From positions 558,001 through 622,000 of the forward strand of contig NC_089427.1 of the NCBI RefSeq assembly GCF_013426205.1: a DNA stretch of 64,000 bases, given 5' to 3'. The notes under the pieces are model-generated. The model saw only the letters and a list, made by a program, of their open reading frames with translations, ran no database searches and was not told the DNA's origin. The position numbers and the translations under genes were made by a program. This DNA is from Metarhizium brunneum (lineage: Eukaryota; Ascomycota; Sordariomycetes; Hypocreales; Clavicipitaceae). Below, piece by piece: positions 11,204 to 22,009 of the stretch. How positions within the stretch are numbered: the stretch's first letter is position 1; the number at the start of each line of letters is the position of its first letter.

Positions 11204-12508
11204 TCAAACTCGCCGTCTACGGACCTTGCCAAGAATCCAACTCACCCAATCCCCAACACACAAGAGACACACAAAGAACCAATATCGAACCCCAGTGCTA
11301 TGCCCTGCCCTCAGATTCTTCCGTGACTCAGTCCATATCCGCCTCGCACGAGGCTCGCTGATTTGATCATACGCCTCCACCGCCCTGGCCAGCGACTCGT
11401 GAGACTGGCACAGCTGTTCCGCTAAATCGCATGCGTCGGAAAGGGCTAGGTTTGCGCCGAAGCCGGCAAAGGGACTCAGGGCGTGGTTGCTGTCGCCGAT
11501 GAAAACCACGGGCACGTCGGAAATATCGCCGTGCCGAAAGGGCTGCTTGTCTCGGCCGTTGATACACAAGACGGACCCGGGGTCGGTTTGCCTCGTCATT
11601 GTAGGGAACGGCTCGTGGAAGATGTGACCCAGCGCGGCGGCCTGGTCGACCACCGCGCGGCGCTCCTCCTTGCCTTGTTCGCGCGTGAGCTCCTTGACGG
11701 GCTCCGTTTCTAGGTTGCCGACCGCCCAGATGACCGTGTTCCGATCTACGGGCGATATGAAGCATGTCACGCCCGTGTTGCCCATGACGAAGCCCCAGTC
11801 CTTGTCTACCGGGCTGGGAACGCCCTCTGGGAATGTGGCCAGTCCTCCTCGCAATACGGCGCCGATGTACTCCAAGTCATCGTGTGGACGGAGCACTCTT
11901 CGTATTTTGCTGTTTGCCCCGTCCGCGGCGATCAAGACATCACATTCGGTATGGGTTTCTCCAGCCTCTTCTCCTTGCCTGATTTCCCTCAAGTATACGC
12001 GAAGTCTGCCATTGGGAGCCTTTGCAACATTTACGCATTGCGTGCCCCATTGGATGCTGCTGTTTTCAAAAGACTCCCACTCGTCTGTTAGAATGCGCAT
12101 AAGTTCCTTCCGGACGATGCGAATACTGGGCGTAGGCAGTCCTGCAATAGGCGGTCGCTGTGAACGAAAACGCTCGCCCCAGTCTGGGCTCCAGATAGTG
12201 AACGACCCAGAGCCGTCTATCCCAGAAACAGCACTTGAGAAAACAGCGTCAATGATGCCCATCTTCTTCAGGGCGACAAGCCCGCCGGCGTCGCTGTATC
12301 CTGATATTGAAAAGGTGTAGTTTTGCCCTTGTCTCCACGCGTCCGAGCCGGGGCTGTCGCGATCATATATGATGACGGTAGGTTGCTTTTGGCCGTGCTT
12401 CCATTGTTTTCGGAGGCCTATTGCGAAGGCGAGGCCGGCGATGCCAGCACCAGCTACAACGATGGTCTTGCCAGCCAGGAAATGCCGACCTTGGTCAGAC
12501 TTGGCCAT
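11204..12508 (-). CDS. FAD-dependent monooxygenase (salicylate hydroxylase-like) with C-terminal hydrophobic anchor
   Basis: This is a group A aromatic hydroxylase-type flavoprotein using FAD and NAD(P)H. The likely start is the ATG at 12508 (context ggccATGg), giving 434 residues; the open frame extends upstream to 12637 but without an ATG. The Rossmann motif GAGIAGL (20-26) binds the ADP of FAD. The middle has the DVLIAADGANSKIRR motif (the DG motif contacting FAD and NAD(P)H). The FAD ribityl motif is VVFIGDSNHALSPFAGFGAN. After the catalytic core, the last about 25 residues form a Trp-rich hydrophobic segment (YWFFVCLLCVGDWVSWILG) followed by a KVRRRRV tail, resembling a tail anchor. No polyketide or terpene synthase lies nearby, so I see no biosynthetic cluster and cannot name the substrate. 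Confidence 0.87.
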   Translation of the reverse strand: MAKSDQGRHFLAGKTIVVAGAGIAGLAFAIGLRKQWKHGQKQPTVIIYDRDSPGSDAWRQGQNYTFSISGYSDAGGLVALKKMGIIDAVFSSAVSGIDGSGSFTIWSPDWGERFRSQRPPIAGLPTPSIRIVRKELMRILTDEWESFENSSIQWGTQCVNVAKAPNGRLRVYLREIRQGEEAGETHTECDVLIAADGANSKIRRVLRPHDDLEYIGAVLRGGLATFPEGVPSPVDKDWGFVMGNTGVTCFISPVDRNTVIWAVGNLETEPVKELTREQGKEERRAVVDQAAALGHIFHEPFPTMTRQTDPGSVLCINGRDKQPFRHGDISDVPVVFIGDSNHALSPFAGFGANLALSDACDLAEQLCQSHESLARAVEAYDQISEPRARRIWTESRKNLRAGHSTGVRYWFFVCLLCVGDWVSWILGKVRRRRV

Positions 12509-13998
12509 GGTAATTTCCTCTGCTGGCAACTGGGAGTATCCTCGGGGTGTGTAGCCCTTGAGCTCAAGGGATTTAGATCGGAATAGCTTCTTTGGGTGTA
12601 GAGGAATGGGCAAGGACAAAGAGGGTCTTTTATACAACGGCGAAATGGCTACGTCTTCAAAAAAGGGTCCAGAGTCACCGAGACAGGCATTTCGTCAAAT
12701 CAGCAGATACCGCCGCATGAAGTTACGCACCCGAGGTGTAGGGTTACACCAGTAAATTCATTGGACGCCAGACATGTCCCCTCACAGCAGACAAGGCTCC
12801 AGTTACGTGCCAAGGATGAGTGTTAATAGGCAAGTTTCGGGGATGGATAATAATGACTACTGAAACTCTACTTGAAAAGAAGCATTGATAATTCACTACA
12901 GGGCTATACGGGGGGGCCTCGACAGCCTCGTAGAGACATGGAGGGATACAATGTTGGACCCGCGAGCCGCCAGGTCAGACTGGACGAAGGAGAAAGAATT
13001 GCGACGCCCTTTAGTATATAGACTCGACAAGACCGGAGACACATTGGACACCCTTGTCTTTTTGGCGCTCAAGTGAATCCGTGGCAACGGTTCGGGAGCG
13101 GGACCTTTAGATGACAGATGTCGTCTATGTGGTGCATACACGTACTTCCTAATTGGGCACGTTCTAAACTCGTCCACCATTCGAGTCGTGCCCCGAGATA
13201 TTTACCAGCATGTCTCTTATTCCTCGCCATAGTACCATGTCAACGTGGCTGTGTGGGTCGTACGTCAAGCGAAATGGAAGCTTTAAAAAAGAACCCAGTC
13301 CGACAATCACGGTAATGGAAAATAAGGTATTAGAAGCGCGACGTTGAGATGCTGCCAAAGCTCAAGGGTTAGGAACTATGTATATCCAAGAAGAAATAAT
13401 TTTTGCACACTGGACACAGATGTCCAGCATTCCCTTCCTCTCCACATGGTCGCGTTGCATTGTGAATAAATATGTCTAGAAGGTGGGGCCCTTGTCATTA
13501 ATACCAGACAGAAGTAGGCCTCCAAATTAAACAGAGGCCATTCACAACTGTCAACGGCCCGGTGCAGCTCCGATCCCAGATCCATCGACATGAAGTGGCC
13601 AGTTACCTGCCGGTATCTACGATTCTATACCAGTAGCTATAACAGCGTCGTTTCGCTTCACGCATCACGCCCGCATCTTATCTCCATGCAGCCGCGACGA
13701 TGGTGTTTCTCTGCATGCAAGTCCTGGGCCGGACCACAGCGATGAACCAGCAGCTTTCTAGCGCGTATACCCAAATAGGACCATCGTATATTTTGTCTAA
13801 TATGTCAGCGGAATCATATACTCTAGGTTCTTATATACGTCATCATGCAGAAAAATGTACACGCCTCCCCGCCACTCGCTGAAACCGTATAGGAAGGCCC
13901 CGTGGAATCGAAATCAGAAGCATGCGGTATGCTCGTTTCCGTCACCGGATTCAAGGACGCTTGACGCTTCTTCCCGACACAAAACCAAACACTTGTTC
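12509..13998. other. Intergenic, no gene seen
   Basis: These 1.5 kb lie between the monooxygenase start and the NPP1-family 3' end. All frames are short and lack recognisable motifs. AT-rich patches occur near 13780-13850. Confidence 0.55.
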
Positions 13999-14910
13999 CT
14001 ATACAGGCGTGCCGGGAGACCCGTCGTCCAAATTATAGTCAAACGCAAAGTCTCCAAACTGAGCCTTCATCTTGCCCGCGCACGACTCTAGATTCCATGC
14101 GAAGGCGGCATCCGAGATGGCAATATCCGCAGCGCCAAAGTCATAGGCCACAAGTTTATCGCGCAGTTCGACGCGCGGGAAGCCGTTGTATGAGATGAGC
14201 GCCGACCTCCACCAGACGTGCTTGTGGTTCTCTGGCGGCTCGTCGCCGGCACCCATTGAGAAGCGGAAGTAGTGCGTCCCGATGGCGCCGTCCTTGTTGT
14301 ACACGGCCTTCATGTGGTTGCCCTCCTTGGGGATGTCCTTCCAGAGGCGCGCGTCGTATTTGCCGTGGGCAGAGACACACCCGAACTGCGGCACGCCGTT
14401 TCTCGTCCACACCTGCAGGTGCTCCCAGTCGTACTGGTGGCCGATGCAGATGCGGTCGCCAATGTCCTTCTCGAAGAAGTAGTCGTACAGGTACGCGCAC
14501 CAGCCGTTGTTGCAGCGTTGGCGGGAGTAGACGTTGCTGTGGTCCAGGTCGTATTCGTCCCGGCAGCCCTCCGTGTTGGTTTCATGGCGGGATCGGCCTT
14601 GGTCGATGTGTCCGTCGGGGCCGATGGCAGGCACATTGTAGCAGCTGTCTGTGTCGAAGTCGAGCGCGGGCTGGAACTTGAGATCTTCTGCCGTTGCTCT
14701 TTGGGGCAGAGGGGGAGGAGGGTTCTCGTCGAATCCCTTGTCGTCGCAGAGACCCTGGATTACAGCTTGCCTGGACCCCGGGGGAACGACGAGGTCTGGA
14801 TGGCCTTGGACGGTGAAGGTGTCATTCAAGGCTAAATTTCTGGTTGGGAATTGTCTTGTTGCAAGGGCTACTGCGCCGGGAATGACAAACAGAGACCTTA
14901 TGGTGTGCAT
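13999..14910 (-). CDS. NPP1-family (necrosis- and ethylene-inducing-like) secreted protein
   Basis: This protein belongs to the NPP1/NLP family, secreted proteins that in plant-associated microbes can bind plant sphingolipids and damage membranes; many members in other fungi are not cytolytic. The ATG at 14910 gives 303 residues with a short hydrophobic N-terminus (MHTIRSLFVIPGAVALA) that can act as a signal peptide. The longer open frame to 15009 lacks an ATG. The NPP1 domain spans about 80-290. The central heptapeptide, canonically GHRHDWE, reads GHQYDWE (157-163), so two of seven positions differ while the Asp and Glu remain. Paired cysteines in YSRQRCNNGWCAYLYDYFFEK suggest a disulphide. 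The gene is single-exon and unbroken. Family membership is firm; activity towards any host is unknown from sequence. Confidence 0.9.
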   Translation of the reverse strand: MHTIRSLFVIPGAVALATRQFPTRNLALNDTFTVQGHPDLVVPPGSRQAVIQGLCDDKGFDENPPPPLPQRATAEDLKFQPALDFDTDSCYNVPAIGPDGHIDQGRSRHETNTEGCRDEYDLDHSNVYSRQRCNNGWCAYLYDYFFEKDIGDRICIGHQYDWEHLQVWTRNGVPQFGCVSAHGKYDARLWKDIPKEGNHMKAVYNKDGAIGTHYFRFSMGAGDEPPENHKHVWWRSALISYNGFPRVELRDKLVAYDFGAADIAISDAAFAWNLESCAGKMKAQFGDFAFDYNLDDGSPGTPV

Positions 14911-16544
14911 TGTGCGCCGTGAAAACGTCTCAACTGTACCAATGATGTACAACTGGACGAGTGATAGTAAATACGAAAGAAGTACCAACACAAGTAGAAT
15001 CAGAAGCAAGTGAAGGCAAGAAGCTTGTCAAAACTGAAGTGACACAATTGGCAAAGGAGACGGGTATGACCCCTTAAATTCACGACGACTTCAGTCTTCC
15101 CAAGGAATCTGTGTCTGGCGACTCTTATAGAAGCGCGTGCTGGGCCCCCGTGACAACTAAATACAACTTCAGTATATACAATGTCTCAGGGGGTAACAAT
15201 GGCTTGTATCGGCGACGGCCTCGTTGTAACTCGAGGTAAGCAGCGCGCAAACACGCCTTTATGCACCAATTTGCCTCCCATGATGCGTTTTAAGCATGCA
15301 ACCTCGTGGCGACTTAAAGACGGCGGGCTGATATAGCGTCGGTTCGTGGCCAGGGTTCAGAGATCTGCTGGCGAACAAGAGTGACGACCCGAGATTCCTG
15401 GCCGACCTACGGTGAAGACAAAGTCCCATAATCCGCCCGATATCAGCAGCATCTGCACGGGCCGAAATCCTAGTATAGCGCGTAGTTCATGATAAGGTGG
15501 TTCGGTGCAATCCCACCGGGGTCAGCTCGGCTTCATTGTGGTGATCTGCAGGGCCGGCAAGCCAGTCCCTTTGTTTGCAACGGTATTTGTCGTGAAGTGG
15601 AAGGTGAAGCGTCTGGTGTCTTTGGCCTAATTCCAATAGCCCTGCAACTCTGGGTTGACTGGAACCAATGAGGTAGCCATTTCGTCAAGCGTGTTCAGCT
15701 GACTCGGAGCGTTGCAATCCAGAGGAGGGCCAGTCGCATATCGAGCCTAGGCCGAGTCCGTGTCCAATACTTGTCCAACCCCTGGAGAGTAGCTTACCAC
15801 TGCCTTGGAAGCGCGGATTGAACGTCAAGAGTGCGGCTGCGAACTCGTGATCGGTTGGTGTGTGAGCGAATGACGTGACCGAAATGGAGTGTCAGTCGAC
15901 TAGGAGAGATGGACAAATATTAGTTGGAGCCCAAGGTGCCGGCTGTCGCCCCTGAACAAAATGACAATCTCACGAGGGTAGCTTCACCGAATAGCCGAAT
16001 TCTATCCCAACGATGGGCACAACCCAAGGCGAACAAGAAGGGCCGATACAAACGTTGAAGTTGTGCCGGCTCGGAACGGCTAGCAGTTGGACTCCTGCGC
16101 AAGGTCCCCCGTTGACATTCTCTCTGCATAAATGCGAAATGCCAATCCATTTTCATCGTATTTGTCTCCCTGGGCAAAATTTGGGGATATCAGAGCGAAA
16201 AGTCTCGAATGACACAGGCTGCCGCTTTGCTGTCAACAGGTCAACTGGTCTGATATGGCTCGGTTCCAAAGTTTCGTGAAACCGCCGAACCAATCTGGTG
16301 CCCTGGATTGCTCACCAGCAGCCACCGGCACAGGCCCAAATCCGCACCCACCACATCCAACAGCAAATCCAGAAACCCGCACATACACCCCGCATTCACA
16401 CAGGGTCCACCACCCCGCCAAGTTGGCAAAAAAAAATAACCATCGTTCGATGCTAAACTCTGCCAATGTGTCAACTCTGCCCCTTCGTGAGAGTTTTGTA
16501 CCGCGGCCGCAAGGGACTGACATAGTCCCGAAGCAGATAGAACC
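14911..16544. other. Intergenic, no gene seen
   Basis: These 1.6 kb lie between the divergent NPP1-family gene and DPH2, so they hold both promoters. The frames seen (for example 15489-15671) are short, lack motifs, and do not join by good splice sites. Confidence 0.55.
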
Positions 16545-18137
16545 ATGGCCTCTGAACTCGCCGCCGCGCCAGTCCTATCCACGCCCGACGACCACCTTCT
16601 CGACGTGCCCGCCGCCGAATCGCTGCCAACGTCAACCCTGCCCGACGATGAACTGCGGTCGACGTACGAAATCGGCAGCACGGCCAGCCAAATCCGCCAG
16701 GCGGGGTGGAGGAGGATCGCGCTCCAGTTCCCAGACCACATGCTCGTCGACGCGCCGCGCGTCGTGCAGCTGCTAGACGCCCAGCTGGCCGACGACACGG
16801 CGCGGATTCACATCCTGGCCGACACGAGCTACAGCGCGTGCTGCGTGGACGAAATCGCCGCGGAGCACGCCGACGCAGAGGTCGTGGTGCACTACGGCAG
16901 GACGTGTCTGAGCCCGACGAGCCGGCTGCCCGTCATCCACGTCTACACGTCGCGCGGGCTCGACCGCGGCGCCGTCGTCGCAAAGTTTGGCGCCGAGTTC
17001 GCCGACAAGACGAGCAAAGTGGTCGTCATGGCAGACCTGACGTACCAGGACCACGTGGACGCCGTCGTGCGCGGGTTGAAAGAGTCCGGATATACCAACG
17101 TCCTGGGGACCAGCGTGGCCCGGGATCCCGCGGCCGTGATACCCAACCGGAGGATCGAGGGGCCGGAAATGACAGACGAGGCCGCCCGGTCGCATGCGCT
17201 GTTTCACATTTCCGACCCGCCCACGTCGTTGTTGTTGGCGCTGCAGACTCGTTTTGCGTCGCTGCACGTGCTCTCGACGGACTCGTCGGCGGCGGTGACG
17301 GTCGACAACCCGACGTTGAGGGCGGCGGGTCTTCTGCGTCGGCGGTTCGCCCGGGTCCTGTCCCTGGCCTCCGCCGGCGTCGTGGGCATCTTGGTCAACA
17401 CCCTCTCCGTCTCGAATTACCTGGCTTCCATCGACCTGCTGCGGAAAAAGATTGCGCAGGCCGGCAAGAAGAGCTACACGGTTGTGGTGGGCAAGCTGAA
17501 CCCGGCCAAGTTGGCAAACTTTGCAGAGATACAAGGCTGGGTGGTCGTTGGCTGCTGGGAGAGTGGACTGATCGAGGACGATGTTGGATACTGGCGGCCC
17601 GTCGTCACGCCGTTTGAAATGGAGGTCGCACTCATGAGCGAGGAGGAGAGAATTTGGGGCGGCGAATGGTGGGGAGGCATTGAAAAGCTCAAGCAGGAAG
17701 CGGAGGCTTCCCAGGGGGGCCATGCCTCGCAGGGACAAGATGATTCTGCGCCAGCAGAGGAGGAGGACGTGGATGGTGGCGTGGAAGGGGAGGAATCCCT
17801 ACCGCCGCAGTTTGACTTGCGGACAGGCAAGCTCATCAGTCACAGCCGGCCGATGCAGCTCACTCTGCGGGGTTCTGGCACGAATAATAATGGCAGCGAG
17901 GGTATCGACGCTGGAAATACTAACCGAGGACAGTCCAACGCCGTGACAAAGAGAGTTGCTGGCGAATTGGCTAGTATCAACGGCGTAGCCAGTCCCGGCG
18001 CTGAGTATTTGCGGTCCAATAGGACATGGCAAGGGTTGGGGACGGATTTCGACCAAGAAGCGAGTACGTTGATAGAGCAAGGTCGTAGTGGAGTTGCAAG
18101 GGGTTATCATGTGGGTGAGGATGAATCACGGCATTAG
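16545..18137 (+). CDS. DPH2: Diphthamide biosynthesis protein 2
   Basis: Dph2 partners with Dph1 in the radical-SAM-like [4Fe-4S] complex that attaches the 3-amino-3-carboxypropyl group to a histidine of elongation factor 2, the first step of diphthamide formation in the cytosol. It is a single exon of 530 residues with a good start (aaccATGgcc). Family blocks are [20 protein letters not shown] (about 58-77), [16 protein letters not shown] with cysteines near 99-100, HYGRTCLSP with Cys121, [13 protein letters not shown] residues, and the C-terminal [20 protein letters not shown] with the third conserved cysteine, followed by P-F-E-M-E-V-A-L. The last about 130 residues are acidic and low in conservation, which is typical. 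GC content is high in the first kilobase. Confidence 0.95.
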   Translation: MASELAAAPVLSTPDDHLLDVPAAESLPTSTLPDDELRSTYEIGSTASQIRQAGWRRIALQFPDHMLVDAPRVVQLLDAQLADDTARIHILADTSYSACCVDEIAAEHADAEVVVHYGRTCLSPTSRLPVIHVYTSRGLDRGAVVAKFGAEFADKTSKVVVMADLTYQDHVDAVVRGLKESGYTNVLGTSVARDPAAVIPNRRIEGPEMTDEAARSHALFHISDPPTSLLLALQTRFASLHVLSTDSSAAVTVDNPTLRAAGLLRRRFARVLSLASAGVVGILVNTLSVSNYLASIDLLRKKIAQAGKKSYTVVVGKLNPAKLANFAEIQGWVVVGCWESGLIEDDVGYWRPVVTPFEMEVALMSEEERIWGGEWWGGIEKLKQEAEASQGGHASQGQDDSAPAEEEDVDGGVEGEESLPPQFDLRTGKLISHSRPMQLTLRGSGTNNNGSEGIDAGNTNRGQSNAVTKRVAGELASINGVASPGAEYLRSNRTWQGLGTDFDQEASTLIEQGRSGVARGYHVGEDESRH

Positions 18138-18843
18138 GCGACTGTAGTTTATGATACCAAGGATATTCGAGACGTTTCAATGTATCCATTGCATACATGA
18201 GATATTTGACATTGCATATGCGCCAACGTTTATGTTCACATTCGATAACGCGGCAAAGAAAAGCATGGGGTATCCAAGCATCCGCACAAGATCCATACAC
18301 CGACTATAGACAAATATGTAGTCCAGAACGAACAAAACGCACCGCAGACATCTGTTTTGCGCGCAATACCGAGTGTTGCTTCCGAACTATAAGCGGGCCC
18401 TCAAAGGCGTTTCGTTGACGCGAGAAGACAAGAGCGAGAGGGGAGGAGGTTGTTGCCAAACAAAGGGGATCGATAGCAGTAGTCAATTAGAACATTCCAC
18501 CATATCCAGGTCCAGTCTCCCAGAACGCAGCCGCAGAGCATCAAACACAAATGGATTTCTCTCGGCAGTCCTTCGTCAGACGCCAGACATAAGACGCAAC
18601 ATGGATCCATGTGCATGGAACCGTCAGCTGCCGCACTTGCGGCTTTGCATTGCCTTGCCATACATGGTCAACACTGGAGCAAGCAAGCTGCGGCGCGGCG
18701 GGTGGTCGCTTCGTTTTGTCAAACTCCAAGCACGGCATGCTCTGAATTCATGATTCATTCGCCAAAGGGACTCATCTATTGGCCGCGGCAAATCTCATGA
18801 CTCCAGTGGCAGGTTCTTGTAAGCGCATGTGGCACAGGACTCC
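18138..18843. other. Intergenic (convergent 3' flanks), no gene seen
   Basis: This stretch lies between the 3' ends of DPH2 and the MARVEL gene. The frame at 18373-18753 has no motif and poor composition. Confidence 0.55.
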
Positions 18844-19545
18844 TCAAACGTAGACTCGGCGGTGAGAATGCGGGCTTCGGTGGCTGCTGTGGCGGGATCC
18901 ACCAGAACGGCTTCGGCTACGGTGACGATGGCTGTGACGGCTGGAGTGGTGGTGGCGGCGCTCTACAACATATGCGCCGCGGCCTTCGTAAGCCAGGTGG
19001 TCGCCGTGGCTAAAGGCGGCAAGAGCCGTGGTGGCGAAGAAGATGATGTTCATGATGGCAAACGCCCAGCTGGCCTTGAGCATGGCGCAGGGCTTGTCCG
19101 TCTGCCATCCCCAGTTGGGGACGGGGATGTGATTCGGAGCAAACCATACGGAGCTTGAGTCGGGGTTGGAGCAGCTTGCGTCTGCAATTCCTCGCATTTC
19201 ATAAACGCCGGCAATGAGAGCACCCATGAAGCAAAGGTCGACCAGACATATGAAGCGAGCGTTGGCAGACGAGCGGTGGTAGCTGAAGAGGGTGAAGACG
19301 GCCCAGGCAAGGGCAAGAACGACAAGAATAAAGAGGATGAGGATTGAGTCGGGGGTCAAGGCATTGTGGCTGATGAAGATGTTGATGAACCAGGCGAGCA
19401 TGCCCATCGGCGGAAGCTGGGGACGCGGGTTAGCTTAACTAGCGGACGCGGATGGATCATGAGGCGATTTCAAACATTGGCCGCGGCTTACCAGAGTGAC
19501 GATTTGAGAGATGCGAGTGCACACAAACACTAATGCGAATATCAT
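18844..19545 (-). CDS. MARVEL-domain membrane protein with His/Ser/Arg-rich tail
   Basis: This is a four-helix MARVEL-type integral membrane protein, a fold associated with membrane apposition and eisosome- or Nce102-like roles; the specific role is unknown. Exons 19492..19545 (ATG, 18 codons) and 18844..19416 join in phase 0 to give 208 residues. The first helix begins MIFALVFVCTRISQIVTL. Three further helices are visible (SILILFILVVLALAWAVFTL; FICLVDLCFMGALIAGVY; AFAIMNIIFFATTALAAF). The loop between helices 3 and 4 contains Cys (ADASCSN, DKPCAML). The final about 40 residues are almost entirely His, Ser, Arg and Gly (RRHHHSSRHSHRHRSRSRS), a cytosolic tail that could bind metal, acidic lipid or nucleic acid. 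A second MARVEL gene lies 3.5 kb downstream on the same strand. Confidence 0.82.
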
Positions 19546-20598
19546 GATGGGCAAATGGCTCCAAAGGACCCAAGTTGCGTCTGGAGGTTTGGGTGACGAC
19601 ACAAAACAACGTGGCAAGGTGGGATGTCAGGAATGCACAGAGAGAAAAGAATCATGGGCGGGGGGGGGATCACCGACGAAAGCACACCTATTATAACAAT
19701 CGAAGTCGATCTTCGGTGAAAACAATAAACTAACTAATTGGATGGGCTGGTTGGCTGGGAAAGGCAGGTTGTTCTAAATGCAAGGGCCAGAATGCGCATA
19801 GATTCGCCAGACCTTGTCTCGTCCTGGCGGCCTGCATGGATCAACGATACAAAAGAGGTGGTTGGGTGTGCGATGGGATCCACCCGCTCATGCACGTTTT
19901 CTCTGGTAAAAAGCAGCATGTACTCCGTACTCTGTACTACAATACGAAGCAAGCTCCAGCTGCGCGCACCTGGGTCAAGCCGGCCGGAAGCACCGGGCAT
20001 CGTGCATTGATTAAAGAGCAAACGCAATTGCCAACTGCCAAGATACTCACAGTCGATTCAGCGAAAGATGACTGTCAAGGTACGGAGTACTTTGCGTCCA
20101 CATGGCAACTGTTGCGGCCCAAGCCTGGGACAAGCTTGGAGCTCGAGCTCAGGGCTGGCACCAGCATCAACCTTGGGGCTTCGGGTGTGATGGGTGGTCC
20201 GGCGGGGTAAGATGACGCACGTCCGCCCAAAACCAGGGAAGGAACTACGGAGGTTTGCCGTTGGGATGCTCAGTGAACAACAGGGAAAGAGGCACCGAGA
20301 CGGAGCCTGATTAGACGCAGTCAACAGGTCAAGTGCGTGTATCAGATATACTAGTCAATATGCATTGATTTGTACCTTTAAATGTTGTTCCTGGAGTTTT
20401 TGTTCCCGGAGCACCAGTGACGCTACTCAGTACATCACTCAACATTGAAGCGCCTCGTCTTGTTGATGCAGTAACCCGCTCTACCATCCAGGTGACTAGG
20501 CCCCTGGTTTCAGTGGGGCCATGTCCCAAAGTCCAGAGAGGCTGGCGCATTGAAAACCGGGAGGCTGGAAGGGCCAGGCGCCACAAGCCGGCAAAACA

Positions 20599-20621
20599 TT
20601 CAATGTTGAAACAACATTGAA
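20599..20621. repeat. Perfect inverted repeat, 10-bp arms, 3-bp spacer
   Basis: TTCAATGTTG is followed by AAA and its exact reverse complement CAACATTGAA. It could form a hairpin or serve as a dimeric binding site. No adjacent gene uses it obviously. Confidence 0.6.
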
Positions 20622-21233
20622 CCCCAGTGCCGCTTGTTGTACTACCTCAGAAGCTTGTGTGGGGCAGAAATCGATCCGTGACGAAATGATCCAGGAACAG
20701 GAACATGCAAGTCATCGTTGCTGTTGTTTTTATAACCAAGTACGGAGTATTATTGTTATTACCCACTCATTAAAAAACTGGGGTTCGATCAGTTCCACTC
20801 TGCTCATGCTCGAAGGTCCGGCTCAGAATGAAGAGAGTTCTGTCCAGCTCTGCAAGTGCTGGAATCTTGCTTGTCTCGTCCCATTAAACTCATTGGCAGA
20901 TACAATACAGTCTGCGGCAGAATAGTATATCTGAGCGTCAACAACGATGCACTTATGCAATGTAGTAGTATTAGGTATAGGGCATGATGGCCACGTATCT
21001 GGTCTAGTCAATACTTTTTGTCTGACACGGTAAACGTGCGCCGTCTCCAACATGGTCCAGGCTGGGGTGGCGCTCACTGTCTATCAGAACGCCATCCTAA
21101 TAAACATTGATCAGTCGTGTCGTTGGAAACCTCAAAATTAGAACCAGAAGGGCTTTAATACTCTGTTATATGTCGACGATACATTGATAGATTTGCCCCG
21201 AAGCTCTTTGCTCTAAGCTGACCAATTGGGTAG

Positions 21234-21249
21234 CCCTAACCCTAACCCT
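21234..21249. repeat. Interstitial telomeric repeat (CCCTAA x 2.7)
   Basis: The 16 bases read CCCTAACCCTAACCCT, the standard ascomycete telomere unit, in the interior of a region with no other chromosome-end features. Confidence 0.75.
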
Positions 21250-22009
21250 GTGATATGCTCTCTGGGAAAGTTAGTAGCTGGCACCCAAGTTCAAGCTTCT
21301 ACTCTTCCAAAAATAATATAGTCCAAACTCAGAACTCTTCAGGAACCAAATCATTCCTTAGATCAGACACCACACAATAAAACACGAATACAGAAGCTGC
21401 ATACAAACCGGGGCTCTTGTGACAACCCCGTGGTCCTGTTAGAATAACCCGCAGAGAAGCAGAGAAATAATTCACGACATAACCTACCGCCTTTCACATA
21501 ATCTCGCGACTTGCACGTCAATCGTCAGTGCCTTATCGTGCAACACCAAGCACCGAAGTCCCGGGCCATTTCTGCCAGGGAAGGTGTGCGAGGGCTTCTT
21601 TTAGTGGTTGTTCAGCTGCCCTTCCGGCACACAACGTAATTGGCTGCCCATCGCGAGTGAAGCGATACCATCCTGGAATGGGAACAACGGCCCCGAGAAG
21701 CCCAAACGCCACCAGACCTTTTGGACACGCCTCGTCGGTGGGCAGCCTATTGGCGTTGACGGCCAGGCAGCGAAGCGCCACAGGCGTGAAAAATAAAAAC
21801 CGTGAACTTGGGCATGTATATGAATTCTGGTGAGTTATGCTATGTCGACTCTTGTCAAGCTGGTTACTCTTGAAATCATACAAGACACACACTTGAGGCT
21901 TTGGAGCGACGTTGGTTTTCTCATCATTCCATTAGCTCAGAAGACTCTACGTCGACACGACCATCATTCTGTTGCACACTCTTATATCCTCAAAGTTGAC
22001 CTCACCGTC

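Larger units (their letters stand above)
19546..22009. other. Gene-poor region with repeated short motifs
   Basis: No gene is recognisable in 2.46 kb. It contains three exact copies of TACGGAGTA/TACTCCGTA (19921, 20081, 20741), a 10-bp perfect inverted repeat (20599-20621) and an interstitial telomeric repeat (21234-21249), listed separately. Confidence 0.6.

Noticed and set aside
14256..14835. Plus-strand frames over the NPP1-family gene
   Set aside because: Antisense shadows of a well-supported gene, Arg/Cys-rich without structure.
11204..14910. Secondary-metabolite cluster around the monooxygenase
   Set aside because: No polyketide synthase, non-ribosomal synthetase, terpene cyclase or transporter is adjacent; the neighbours are MSH6 and DPH2.
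16706..17738. Long plus and minus frames overlapping DPH2
   Set aside because: Alternate-frame shadows of DPH2 in high-GC sequence; Arg-rich composition and no domain.
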